Of a stretch of 17,981 nt of DNA, positions 7,386 through 14,574 are shown piece by piece. Under the pieces are notes generated by a model that was given only the letters and a program-made list of their open reading frames with translations, was not told the DNA's origin and did not search any database. The position numbers were made by a program, and so were the translations under genes. Source of the stretch: JBOGGN01 sp050744165 (GTDB taxonomy: Bacteria; Actinomycetota; Acidimicrobiia; Acidimicrobiales; Palsa-688); assembly GCA_050744165.1 (NCBI GenBank), contig JBOGGN010000276.1:1-17981 (forward strand), given 5' to 3'. Each line of letters starts with the position of its first letter. Within the stretch, counting starts at the first letter, position 1.

Positions 7386-8138
7386 ATGACTCCCCCGCCG
7401 ACGTTGCAGCAACTCATTGAAACGGTGCGGGCGGACGCGCCCGGCGACACCCCGTTGGATCAGCTGACCCAAGCGTCGAAAACCGCTTCCGACCTCGAGG
7501 AGGTGACCGACGCTTTGCTGGGCCATTTCGTCGACCGCTGCCGCCACCAGGGCCATTCCTGGTCGGAGATCAGCGCCGCCCTCGGGGTGACCAAGCAGGC
7601 GGCCCACAAGCGCTTCACCCCGGCTGGGCCGCCGACCTTCGAGCGGTTCACGCCGAGAGCCCGCCGGGCCCTCCAAGCCGCCGCCACCCAGGCCCGCCGC
7701 CTCGGCTCCTCTCAGATCAAGAGCGAGCACCTCCTGCTCGGCCTCTTCGACCTGCCGCAAGGCATTGCCGCCCAAGTCCTGACCGAATCCAACGTCACGC
7801 AGGAAAGGGTCCTCGCCCAACTCGGTGGCACCCCAGTAGGAGACGCCGACGAGAAGCCCTCGGACACGCCGATGCCCTACACCGCCGACGCCAAAGATGT
7901 CCTCCGCAGCGCCGTCATGGAAGCCCTGCAACTGAGTCACAACTACATCGGCACCGAGCACCTCCTCCTGGCGCTGTACGCCGAGCCGCCGACAGCAGCC
8001 ACGTCGGCCCTCGTGGCGCTTGGAGCCTCCCATGACGAAATCGCCGCGAAAATAGCCGGGAAAATCGAGGCCATACTTTCTCAATACAATAAGGAAGGGG
8101 TCCCCAACACAGAAATCGGCGGGACCGGGAAGGCGTAA
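7386..8138 (+). CDS. HTH plus double Clp N-terminal (ClpC-like substrate/adaptor-binding) domain protein
   Basis: 250 residues. The N-terminal part (about 35-80) has a helix-turn-helix: SDLEEVTDALLGHFVDRCR, then HSWSEISAALGVTKQAAHKRF. Two Clp-N repeats follow at about 86-147 (TPRARRALQAAATQARRL, then SEHLLLGLFD) and 163-227 (TADAKDVLRSAVMEALQL, then TEHLLLALYA). There is no AAA+ ATPase module, so it is not ClpA/ClpC itself. In Clp unfoldases this domain receives substrates and adaptors. A free-standing copy fused to a DNA-binding module suggests a regulator that senses proteolytic or heat-type stress; this is inference. The ATG at 7386 is supported by a perfectly spaced leaderless promoter. 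It is transcribed alone, divergently from the amidotransferase-zwf unit. Confidence 0.88.
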   Translation: MTPPPTLQQLIETVRADAPGDTPLDQLTQASKTASDLEEVTDALLGHFVDRCRHQGHSWSEISAALGVTKQAAHKRFTPAGPPTFERFTPRARRALQAAATQARRLGSSQIKSEHLLLGLFDLPQGIAAQVLTESNVTQERVLAQLGGTPVGDADEKPSDTPMPYTADAKDVLRSAVMEALQLSHNYIGTEHLLLALYAEPPTAATSALVALGASHDEIAAKIAGKIEAILSQYNKEGVPNTEIGGTGKA

Positions 8139-8168
8139 GGACTCATCCGTTCTGGAGCCGTCGCCGTG

Positions 8169-8184
8169 GCGCAAAAAATTGCGC
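8169..8184. terminator. Short hairpin between convergent genes
   Basis: GCGCAA (8169-8174) pairs with TTGCGC (8179-8184) around an AAAA loop, between the stop of the Clp-N gene (8138) and the end of the transporter gene (8223). It could end transcription from either side. Confidence 0.4.
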
Positions 8185-8222
8185 GGGCGGTTGGTTCTCA
8201 GGTCTCGATTGTGGCGCTCTTG

Positions 8223-10073
8223 TCACCGAAGCCGGTAGGGCACCGAGACAACGGTGACGTCGCAATCCACCATCAGCTTCTCCCGCAGCATGAGAAGCCC
8301 CTGATTGTGCAAGAGATCGTCAAACAGCCGGCCCCCGGCGTACTGGCTGGCCACGACCGCGATCCGGCACCCGGGCCAGCGCTCGGCGAGGGACCGCAGA
8401 TGCTCCTCGATGGTGGCCGCGATGTCCCGGAAGTGGGCCTCCGCCGTCTCGAGGGGGACGTCGATGCCGAGTTCGGTCCAACGATGGAGGAGCGACTCGG
8501 CGTCGTCGTCGTCGACGGAGATGTGCAGCGCCACCAGGTGCTCGGGCTTCATCGCCCGAGCCTCACCGAGCGCCTTCAGCACTCCCTTGTGGAGGCGGCT
8601 GACCATGACCACCGCAATGAGGGGCGACGGCTCGGCGCCGACCAGTTCCGGCGAGACCGCCAGCGCCGTCTCCAGCCGGTCGTAGTAGCGGCGCACCAGA
8701 AGGAAGCCGCCGACGATCAGCGGCACCACCACCACGGGGATCCAGGCGCCACTGGTGAACTTGGACACCGCGATGATCAGCGCCACCACCCCGGTGGCGG
8801 CCGAGCCGACAGCGTTGACCACCTGGCGCCACCGCCAGCCGGGCTCCCGGACGCGGCGGTGGTGGCGGACCATGCCCGCCTGGCTCAAGGTGAAGGCGGT
8901 GAACACGCCGACCGCGTACAACGGCACCAGAGCACTGGTCCGGCCGCGGAACGCGATGACGAGGACGGCTGCCGCCGCCGCCAGGGTGAGAATCCCGTTG
9001 GAAAAGACCAGGCGGTCGCCACGGCGGGCCAGTTCCCGGGGTGCGAAGCCGTCCTTGGCCACGATCGAGGCCAGGCGGGGGAAGTCCGCGTAGGCGGTGT
9101 TGGCGGCCAGGGTCAAGATGGCCGCCGTGGCCACCTGAAGGATGATGTACAGCGGGCCTTGGCCGAGCACCGCCCGGCCCAGCTCCGACACGACCGTCTG
9201 GGTGCGGCTGGGATAGGGCTTCAAATGCTCGGCCAAGATGGACACGCCGAGGAACAGGCCGCCCAGCATGGTGGCCATCCACGCCATGGTGATGGCGGCG
9301 TTCTTCGGCGCGTCCGGCCGGAAGGCGGGGACGCCGTTGGAGATGGCCTCGACGCCGCTCAGGGCAACCGCACCGGAGGAGAACCCCTTCAGCAAGAGGA
9401 ACAGGCCGAGGGTGCCGCCGCTCTGCAGGGTCCCGGTGTAGTCCTTGGCGTTGAAGGGGATGGTCGCCAGGTGGCCGAAGGCGGCCCGGCCGAGGCCCGT
9501 CACCAGGAGGACGACCATGATGGCGACGTAGGCGTAGGTGGGGACGGCGAACACGGCCCCGGACTGGCGCATCCCCCGCAGGTTGCCAACGGTGATGATG
9601 GCGACCGCCGCCAGGCACAAGAGCACCGTGGACGAGGACAGCCCGTTGAGTGCCGGCAAGGACACGATGGCGGCCACGCCGGCCGAGATCGACACCGCCA
9701 CCGTCAGGACGTAGTCGATCATCAGCGACGCCGCGGCCACGAGCGAGGGGAGCCGGCCCAGGTTCTCCCGGCTGACGATGTAGCTGCCGCCGCCGCTCGG
9801 GTAGGCAAACAGGGTCTGGCGGTAGCTGCTGACCACGATCACCAAGAGCACCGCCACCACCACTGATATCGGGACCAGCTTGGCCAGACCGAGGGCCAGG
9901 CTGGACCCGCCGGCGGTGAGGACGACCAGGATCTGCTCGGTGGCGTAGGCACTGGAGGAAATGGCGTCGGCGGAGAACGTCGGCAGGGCCAGCACCTTGG
10001 GCAGCAGCTGGTCGCCTTGCTCGTGGGTGGCGAGCGGCCGGCCGAGCAGGACACGCTTGGCGATCGAGGTCAC
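8223..10073 (-). CDS. APC-superfamily transporter, KimA (YdaO)-like, with cytoplasmic C-terminal domain
   Basis: 616 residues from the GTG at 10073; an in-frame GTG at 10094 would add seven residues, but family members begin close to the 'KRVLLGRPLAT' segment. The first ~460 residues hold about 12 hydrophobic helices. KimA-like motifs are FSADAISSSAYATEQIL, YPSGGGSYIVSRENLG, a GVEAISNGVPAFR segment, then LAANTAYADFP and RGDRLVFSNG. KimA of Bacillus is a proton-coupled high-affinity potassium importer, so K+ uptake is the best guess. The last ~150 residues form a soluble alpha/beta domain (IAVVMVSRLHKGVLKAL to RIAVVASQYAGG) resembling the Usp-like tail of the family. The gap to divergent thrS is only 75 bp, too short for a ydaO riboswitch. 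Amino-acid transport is the alternative. Confidence 0.85.
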   Translation of the reverse strand: MTSIAKRVLLGRPLATHEQGDQLLPKVLALPTFSADAISSSAYATEQILVVLTAGGSSLALGLAKLVPISVVVAVLLVIVVSSYRQTLFAYPSGGGSYIVSRENLGRLPSLVAAASLMIDYVLTVAVSISAGVAAIVSLPALNGLSSSTVLLCLAAVAIITVGNLRGMRQSGAVFAVPTYAYVAIMVVLLVTGLGRAAFGHLATIPFNAKDYTGTLQSGGTLGLFLLLKGFSSGAVALSGVEAISNGVPAFRPDAPKNAAITMAWMATMLGGLFLGVSILAEHLKPYPSRTQTVVSELGRAVLGQGPLYIILQVATAAILTLAANTAYADFPRLASIVAKDGFAPRELARRGDRLVFSNGILTLAAAAAVLVIAFRGRTSALVPLYAVGVFTAFTLSQAGMVRHHRRVREPGWRWRQVVNAVGSAATGVVALIIAVSKFTSGAWIPVVVVPLIVGGFLLVRRYYDRLETALAVSPELVGAEPSPLIAVVMVSRLHKGVLKALGEARAMKPEHLVALHISVDDDDAESLLHRWTELGIDVPLETAEAHFRDIAATIEEHLRSLAERWPGCRIAVVASQYAGGRLFDDLLHNQGLLMLREKLMVDCDVTVVSVPYRLR

Positions 10074-10135
10074 GGCAGGGGTCGTACCCTCCACTTGCAG
10101 GAGAAAAGCGGCGGAAGGGCCGGAGGCCCTGGCCG

Positions 10136-10141
10136 TAGGCT
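10136..10141 (+). promoter_or_regulatory. -10 box (TAGGCT) of thrS, leaderless pattern
   Basis: TAGGCT ends exactly 7 bases before the ATG at 10149. No TTGACA-like -35 is seen at 17 bases. There is no room for a T-box leader between thrS and the divergent transporter gene. Confidence 0.4.
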
Positions 10142-10148
10142 TCCACGT

Positions 10149-12206
10149 ATGGAGCGCCTGGTGGTTACCGTCGTCGATCGTTCCGGAGATTCGGCCGAAC
10201 GGGAGGTCGAGGCGGGAGCCACCGCGGGCTCCCTTTTTCCCACCAAGGACGTCATCGCGGCCCGTATCGGCGGGCGGTTGCGTGACCTGGCGGCGCCGCT
10301 GTCCCCGGGCGACCGGGTCGAGGAGGTGACGATCGACTCGCCCGACGGGCTGTACATCCTGCGCCACTCCACGGCGCACGTGCTGGCGCAGGCGGTGCAG
10401 GGCCTGTTTCCGGCTGTCAAGCTCGGGATCGGGCCGCCCATCGAGAACGGCTTCTACTACGACTTCGGCGTCGAGGTGCCGTTCACGGCCGAGGACCTGA
10501 AGACGATCGAGAAGCGGATGCGGGAGATCGTCAAGCAAGGGCAGCGATTTTCCCGGCGGGTCAGCGACGAGGAGTCGGCACGGGAGGAGTTCGCCGACCA
10601 GCCGTTCAAGCTGGAGCTGATCGGGCTGAAGGGGCCGGCCGCCGCCTCGGGTGCCTCGGACGAGGCGTCGGTCGAGGTGGGGCCGGGTGAGCTCACGATC
10701 TACGACAACCTCCACGGGCGGACCGGCGAGCTGTGCTGGAAGGACCTGTGCCGGGGGCCGCACGTTCCCACGACTCGCGACATCCCGGCCTTCAAGCTGC
10801 TGCGCTCGGCGGGGGCGTACTGGCGCGGCAGCGAGAAGAACCCCCAGTTGCAGCGCATCTACGGCACCGCCTGGCCATCTGGGGCGGCCCTCGATGGCTA
10901 TTTGGAGCACCTGGCCGAGGCCGAGCGGCGAGATCACCGGAGGTTGGGGGCGGAACTGGACCTGTTTTCGTTTCCGACCGAGATCGGCAGCGGGCTGGCA
11001 GTGTTTCATCCCAAGGGCGGCATGATGCGCAAAGTCCTGGAGGACCATTCCCGCCAGCGCCACGAGGACGCCGGCTATTTGTTCGTCAATTCCCCACATA
11101 TCACCAAGGAGCAGTTGTTCCAGGTGTCGGGGCATTTGGGGTGGTACGCGGAGAACATGTATCCCCCCATGGAGTTGGAGGGCGCCCGGTATTACCTGAA
11201 GCCCATGAACTGCCCATTCCACATCCTGATCTATCGGGATCGGGGCCGGTCCTACCGGGAGCTGCCGATGCGGTTGTTCGAATTCGGCACCGTGTACCGG
11301 TACGAGAAATCGGGTGTGGTGCACGGCCTGACCCGGGTGCGGGGGCTGACCATGGACGATGCCCACATTTTTTGCGCCCCGGAGCAGGTTGCCGAGGAAC
11401 TGCGGAGCCTGCTGAAGTTCGTGCTGTCGTTGCTGGCCGATTTCGGGCTGAGCGATTTCTATCTCGAACTCTCGACCCGCAGCGACGAGAAGGAGAAATT
11501 CGCGGGGTCCGACGCCGACTGGGACACGGCGACCGAGGCGCTGCGGAGCGTGGCCGTTGCCGAGGGCCTCGAGTTGGTTCTCGACCCCGGGGGGGCGGCG
11601 TTCTACGGCCCCAAGATCTCGGTGCAATGCCGCGACGCCATCGGCCGGACGTGGCAGATGTCGACGATTCAGGTGGACACGCAACTGCCGATTCGTTTTG
11701 GGCTGGAATACGACGCCCCCGACGGCACCCGCCAGAGGCCGGTGATGATCCACCGGGCGTTGTTCGGCTCCGTCGAGCGCTTCTTCGGGATCCTGACCGA
11801 GCACTATGCCGGGGCGTTTCCGGCGTGGATGGCGCCGGTGCAAGTGATCGGGATCCCGATCAGCTCCGAGCAGGTGGAGTACCTTTCTGATGTCGCCAAC
11901 TCGCTGCGGGCGGCTCGCATCCGGGTGGAGATCGACGCCTCCGACGAGCGGATGCAGAAGAAGATCCGCAACGCCCAGAAGGCCAAGGTGCCGTTCATGC
12001 TGCTGGCGGGCGAGGAGGACCAGCGCCGTGGGACGGTGTCGTTCCGGTTCCGGGACGGAACCCAGCGGAACTTTGTCCCGGTCGCCGAGGCCGTCGAGTA
12101 CGTCGTCGGCTACGTCGCGGCTCGGGACAATCGGGACCCGAGCGCGGACGCCGGAGCGACAGCCGGAGGTGATCCGCCGAGCCCGTCTCTCTCAGCCCGG
12201 ACTTAG
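10149..12206 (+). CDS. thrS: Threonine--tRNA ligase
   Basis: 685 residues. It charges tRNA-Thr with threonine in the cytoplasm. Domains in order: a TGS domain (1-65); the tRNA-SAD editing domain with HSTAH at 73-77 and its Cys/His site in DLCRGPH; the class-II catalytic core with the zinc-ligand Cys in PMNCPFH, motif 2 around FEFGTVYRYEKSG and VRGLTMDDAHIFC, and motif 3 around MIHRALFGSVERF; and a C-terminal HGTP anticodon-binding domain. A ~25-residue Asp/Pro/Ser-rich tail follows. The ATG at 10149 is preceded by TAGGCT 7 bases upstream; the open frame further upstream overlaps the divergent transporter. The long open frame on the opposite strand across this gene is an artefact of codon bias. 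There is no sign of damage. Confidence 0.97.
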   Translation: MERLVVTVVDRSGDSAEREVEAGATAGSLFPTKDVIAARIGGRLRDLAAPLSPGDRVEEVTIDSPDGLYILRHSTAHVLAQAVQGLFPAVKLGIGPPIENGFYYDFGVEVPFTAEDLKTIEKRMREIVKQGQRFSRRVSDEESAREEFADQPFKLELIGLKGPAAASGASDEASVEVGPGELTIYDNLHGRTGELCWKDLCRGPHVPTTRDIPAFKLLRSAGAYWRGSEKNPQLQRIYGTAWPSGAALDGYLEHLAEAERRDHRRLGAELDLFSFPTEIGSGLAVFHPKGGMMRKVLEDHSRQRHEDAGYLFVNSPHITKEQLFQVSGHLGWYAENMYPPMELEGARYYLKPMNCPFHILIYRDRGRSYRELPMRLFEFGTVYRYEKSGVVHGLTRVRGLTMDDAHIFCAPEQVAEELRSLLKFVLSLLADFGLSDFYLELSTRSDEKEKFAGSDADWDTATEALRSVAVAEGLELVLDPGGAAFYGPKISVQCRDAIGRTWQMSTIQVDTQLPIRFGLEYDAPDGTRQRPVMIHRALFGSVERFFGILTEHYAGAFPAWMAPVQVIGIPISSEQVEYLSDVANSLRAARIRVEIDASDERMQKKIRNAQKAKVPFMLLAGEEDQRRGTVSFRFRDGTQRNFVPVAEAVEYVVGYVAARDNRDPSADAGATAGGDPPSPSLSART

Positions 12207-12250
12207 GGGCGGCTCACCCCTTCCCCAGCAAGTGCGAGGACAATGGACGC

Positions 12251-12955
12251 GTGCTCGCGGCCACCGGCAGCCAAACGCTCTGGTACATAACGCGCGGCAC
12301 CGGTTTGGTGGCCCTGCTGCTGTTGACGGGGTCAGTCTTGCTCGGGGTTCTGGAGACCACGGGGTGGGCTCGGCCCAGGTGGCCGCGGTTCTTGACCGCC
12401 GGGCTGCACCGCAACCTGTCGCTGCTGGCCACCGCGTTCGTGGCCGTGCATGTCGCGGCTGCGGTCGTCGACGGCTTTGCCCCGATCGGGTGGCTCGACG
12501 CCGTCCTTCCGTTTCACTCCCCGTACCGCCCGTTGTGGCTGGGGCTCGGGGCGGTCGCGTTCGACCTGCTACTTGCGGTGATCATCACCAGCCTGGTGCG
12601 CCGGCGACTGGGCCTGCGGGCGTGGCGGATGGTGCACTGGGCGTCGTATGCGTGCTGGCCGATCGCCCTCGTGCATGGCTTCGGCACCGGCACTGACACC
12701 CCGACCAACTGGGTGCTGGATCTGAGCCTGGCATGCCTGGCGGCGGTCCTCTTGGCCGTGTGGTGGCGACTGTGGAAGGTTGGGCGAGAGGTGGCTGTGT
12801 ACGCCCCGGTGCGGACGGCAGCCACGGTCACGAGTGTCGTGCTGCCGATCGTGGTGGTGGTGTGGCTGTTCGCAGGCCCGCTCAAGCCGGGATGGGCGGC
12901 ACGGGCGGGCACCCCGAAATCGGATATCGGCACCACGGCGACGACGAAACCATGA
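12251..12955 (+). CDS. Ferric-reductase-like heme transmembrane protein
   Basis: 234 residues from the GTG at 12251, with GAGGA about 10 bases upstream. Six hydrophobic helices lie at about 16-33, 54-75, 95-115, 128-144, 155-173 and 190-208. Histidines fall in the pattern of a b-type heme scaffold: His53 in LHRNLSLLA, His67 in AVHVAA, His129 in MVHWASY and His142 in ALVHG. This is the ferric-reductase-like/YedZ membrane domain that passes electrons across the membrane through two hemes. There is no fused FAD/NAD domain. It overlaps the downstream ferredoxin gene by 4 bases (ATGA), so the pair is translationally coupled, and the ferredoxin is the likely cytoplasmic electron donor or acceptor. 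The final acceptor (ferric iron, a flavoprotein or MsrP-like partner) is unknown. Confidence 0.85.
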   Translation: MLAATGSQTLWYITRGTGLVALLLLTGSVLLGVLETTGWARPRWPRFLTAGLHRNLSLLATAFVAVHVAAAVVDGFAPIGWLDAVLPFHSPYRPLWLGLGAVAFDLLLAVIITSLVRRRLGLRAWRMVHWASYACWPIALVHGFGTGTDTPTNWVLDLSLACLAAVLLAVWWRLWKVGREVAVYAPVRTAATVTSVVLPIVVVVWLFAGPLKPGWAARAGTPKSDIGTTATTKP

Positions 12956-13155
12956 CCCTCAAAGTGACCGTCAACTGGATCCAATGCAAGGGGCACGGCC
13001 TGTGCGCCGAGTTGTTCCCCGAGCGCGTCTCGCTGGACGAGTGGGGCTACCCGATCATCGACCCGACCCCCGTCCCGCCCGAGCTGGAAGTCCATGCTCG
13101 GCGGGCTGCCGACGCCTGCCCGACCCTGGCCGTGTTGCTCAACCGGATCGAATGA
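12952..13155 (+). CDS. Small ferredoxin with CX2HX2C...CP cluster motif
   Basis: 67 residues. Cys12-Lys-Gly-His15-Gly-Leu-Cys18 and Cys56-Pro57 form the atypical ligand set of actinobacterial single-cluster ferredoxins, where the usual second Cys is replaced, here by His. These carry a [3Fe-4S] or His-containing [4Fe-4S] cluster and often serve cytochromes P450. Here the partner is instead the heme membrane protein directly upstream (ATGA overlap); no P450 gene is present. The conserved WGYPIIDPTPVPPELE linker, which usually reads 'DGYA...VPPEL', supports the family. The start is the ATG at 12952. It is cytoplasmic, and its role as electron shuttle to the membrane protein is inferred from the coupling. 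Confidence 0.88.
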   Translation: MTLKVTVNWIQCKGHGLCAELFPERVSLDEWGYPIIDPTPVPPELEVHARRAADACPTLAVLLNRIE

Positions 13156-13327
13156 ACCGCCCGCCCGGGCTGGCCCACTCGGGTTGGGGAACGCGCCGCC
13201 GGTCACCGACGGTGCGCTGTGATCGACAACCTGCCGCCGTCTCGGCTCGCGATGTGCTATCCATCCGGCCCGGGGTTCTACTCCGTAGTCCAACTAGCCC
13301 GAACCAGCCACCACGAGGAGACGCGAT

Positions 13328-13504
13328 ATGGCCTACAAGTTCGCCTGAAAGGATGCAGACCACGCCTGCCGTTGGCAGGGTTCAGGCGCTACAGAGGAAG
13401 AGTTGGTCGCAAGGATCGCGGAGCACGTCCGGCAGAAGCACCGGGTTCAAGCGCCCACCGACACGATCGTCAACTACGTCCGGACCAAGTTCCGCCAGAC
13501 TTGA
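13328..13504 (+). CDS. DUF1059-family small protein with in-frame UGA at the conserved Cys (candidate selenoprotein)
   Basis: 58 residues if the TGA at 13346-13348 (codon 7) is decoded; ordinary calling sees only a 6-residue peptide. GAGGAG at 13315-13320 lies 7 bases before the ATG, an excellent ribosome site. The translation begins MAYKFA-[UGA]-KDADHACRWQG and continues with TEEELVARIAEHVRQKH to a normal TGA at 13502. DUF1059 proteins typically begin MAYKFxC with a second Cys about seven residues later; here the TGA occupies the first Cys position and Cys14 the second, giving a U-X6-C pair. A hairpin with a GUU loop lies 23 bases after the UGA. Third-position GC bias persists on both sides. 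The function of DUF1059 is unknown; a redox or metal role for U7/C14 is inference. The alternative is a pseudogene from a TGC-to-TGA change. Confidence 0.72.
13365..13379 (+). promoter_or_regulatory. SECIS-like hairpin downstream of UGA in the DUF1059 gene
   Basis: CCTGCC (13365-13370), loop GTT (13371-13373), GGCAGG (13374-13379): a perfect 6-bp stem whose loop starts with G-U, at 23-25 bases after the UGA. Bacterial SECIS elements need a G in the first two loop positions at about 16-37 bases from the UGA. A competing stem, CGCCTG (13363-13368) with CAGGCG (13383-13388), is possible. Confidence 0.6.
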
Positions 13505-13604
13505 CGACCCGCTGATGTGGCTCGGTGGCGTGGCCGTCAACGGTCGGTAGGCCGGTCGCAGCCAGGACGCCACCTCCCCACTCATGAGCCCGCCTTGGGC
13601 GTGA

Positions 13605-13622
13605 TCCGGCATCGGCGCCGGA
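13605..13622 (+). terminator. Weak hairpin between the DUF1059 and VOC genes
   Basis: TCCGGC (13605-13610) pairs with GCCGGA (13617-13622) around a 6-base loop, 100 bases after the DUF1059 stop and just before the VOC gene. It may end the DUF1059 transcript; it has no T-run. Confidence 0.25.
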
Positions 13623-13655
13623 ATGCGCCCTGGGCGGGGGTCGTTGTTCGTGGGC

Positions 13656-14102
13656 ATGGAGATCAAAGAACTGGGCCACTTGGTGCTCTACGTCCGCAAC
13701 GTGGAGCGCTCAGCCGCGTTCTACCGGGATGTCCTCGGCTGGCGCCAGATCACCCCAGAGGGTCTCCCGGTCGCCGCCTTTTCCAGTGGCCGTACCCACC
13801 ACGAGCTCCTGCTCATCGAGGTCGGCGAGGATGCCGCAGGTCAGCCCCGGGGACGCCACGTGGGGCTGTACCACTTCGGCTTGAAGGTTGGCGAGACCGA
13901 CGACGAGCTGCGGTCGGCCCTGGCCACGGTCCGCCAGGCGGGGGCCCGGATCGCCGGCGCCTCCGACCATACCGTGACCCACAGTCTGTACATCTTTGAC
14001 CCCGACGGCAACGAAATCGAGTTGTACATCGACGTTCCGGGCGTGGACTGGGCCAACCACCCCGACACCGTCCTGGCGGCAACCAGGCCACTGTCTCTCT
14101 AG
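13656..14102 (+). CDS. VOC-superfamily (glyoxalase/extradiol dioxygenase fold) protein
   Basis: 148 residues from the ATG at 13656; in-frame ATG 13623 and GTG 13650 would add 11 or 2 residues of low-complexity sequence, and the family normally starts just before the first beta strand. Paired beta-alpha-beta-beta-beta modules are visible: LGHLVLYVRNVERSAAFYRDVLGW (His8), then LYHFGLKV (His73), and FDPDGNEIELYID (Glu122). His8, His73 and Glu122 match the metal ligands of type-I extradiol dioxygenases and many glyoxalase-fold enzymes, so a divalent-metal active site is likely. The substrate is unknown. The stop TAG at 14100 falls in the first unit of a 17-bp tandem repeat. There is no clear ribosome site. 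It lies between the two UGA-containing genes, with no proven link to them. Confidence 0.85.
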   Translation: MEIKELGHLVLYVRNVERSAAFYRDVLGWRQITPEGLPVAAFSSGRTHHELLLIEVGEDAAGQPRGRHVGLYHFGLKVGETDDELRSALATVRQAGARIAGASDHTVTHSLYIFDPDGNEIELYIDVPGVDWANHPDTVLAATRPLSL

Positions 14103-14164
14103 CCAGCACTGCACTCTAGCCAGCACTGCCCTCTAGCCAGCACTGCCCTCTAGCCAGCCCTGCG
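14097..14164 (+). repeat. Four tandem copies of a 17-bp unit (CTCTAGCCAGCACTGCC)
   Basis: Units at 14097-14113, 14114-14130, 14131-14147 and 14148-14164. The first three differ at one base at the end; the fourth has two changes. Each contains a TAG triplet, and the first provides the stop codon of the VOC gene. AGCCAGCC in the last unit (14152-14159) is the exact inverse of GGCTGGCT at 14176-14183, so the array can fold with the beginning of the next gene. Confidence 0.9.
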
Positions 14165-14168
14165 CAGG

Positions 14169-14507
14169 ATGTCTAGGCTGGCTGACGGGATGGGCCAACG
14201 AGTGGTCGAGGAGATGGTCCGCACAGGTCGTTTCGGCCCCCGTATCCGCTTGCGAGTCGACCTTCATGGCGTTTCCACTTTCGGGCCCAAGGATCATCAC
14301 GACGTCATCCGCTGGGAGTGGATCGAGGGCATCGCCGCCAACCCCAAGGGCGTGACCGTCTCCTCCCACGACTGCCAGATCCTCCTCCCCTCGGGAGCGT
14401 TCGGCCTTCAGCCGGACCAGTTGGCCCATTTGCTCACCGAGGCCGGGTCCATCTTCAAGCGCGGCGACATCCTCGAACAGCTGGCGGGCGACCGGGCCGA
14501 ATCGTGA
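14169..14507 (+). CDS. Small protein with a bacterial PH-domain-like pattern, function unknown
   Basis: 112 residues from the ATG at 14169; an in-frame ATG at 14190 (seven residues shorter) is equally possible, and TAGGCT lies 10 bases before that one. The body alternates short beta strands: RIRLRVDLHGVSTF, DVIRWEWIEGIAAN, GVTVSSHDCQILLPSG. It ends in a helix, QPDQLAHLLTEAGSIF. Seven or so strands closed by one C-terminal helix, with a W-E-I-x-x-I core, is the look of bacterial PH/YcxB-like domains, which bind proteins or lipids. There is no membrane segment or signal. Third-position GC bias confirms coding. It ends 67 bp before the CooC-like gene. An inverted copy of the upstream repeat core covers its first codons, which may influence its translation. 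Confidence 0.65.
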   Translation: MSRLADGMGQRVVEEMVRTGRFGPRIRLRVDLHGVSTFGPKDHHDVIRWEWIEGIAANPKGVTVSSHDCQILLPSGAFGLQPDQLAHLLTEAGSIFKRGDILEQLAGDRAES

Positions 14508-14545
14508 TGGTGCCGACGCCCGCGCTGGCCGACTTGGCGGCATCC

Positions 14546-14566
14546 GTATGGCCCTCTCGACCATAC
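14546..14566 (+). promoter_or_regulatory. Inverted repeat overlapping the likely -10 of the CooC-like gene
   Basis: GTATGG (14546-14551) and CCATAC (14561-14566) are perfect inverses 9 bases apart. CATACT at 14562-14567 would be the -10, 7 bases before the ATG at 14575 (leaderless pattern). A regulator bound here would control the ATPase gene. No good -35 is seen. Confidence 0.35.
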
Positions 14567-14574
14567 TGGGCGCC

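Noticed and set aside
10074..10148. Possible ydaO-type (c-di-AMP) riboswitch before the KimA-like gene, or a T-box before thrS
   Set aside because: The divergent gap is only 75 bp, too short for either element, and no conserved core was seen.
10074..11843. Minus-strand frame extending the transporter to 1206 codons
   Set aside because: The upstream extension is antisense to thrS, which is intact; the transporter family starts near 10073.
13219..13515. 98-codon plus-strand frame overlapping the DUF1059 gene
   Set aside because: It is Arg/Pro-rich, has no family and is in a different frame from the DUF1059 sequence, which has the ribosome site and family match.
14097..14164. CRISPR-like array
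   Set aside because: The 17-bp units are directly adjacent with no spacers, and no cas genes are present; this is a simple tandem repeat.
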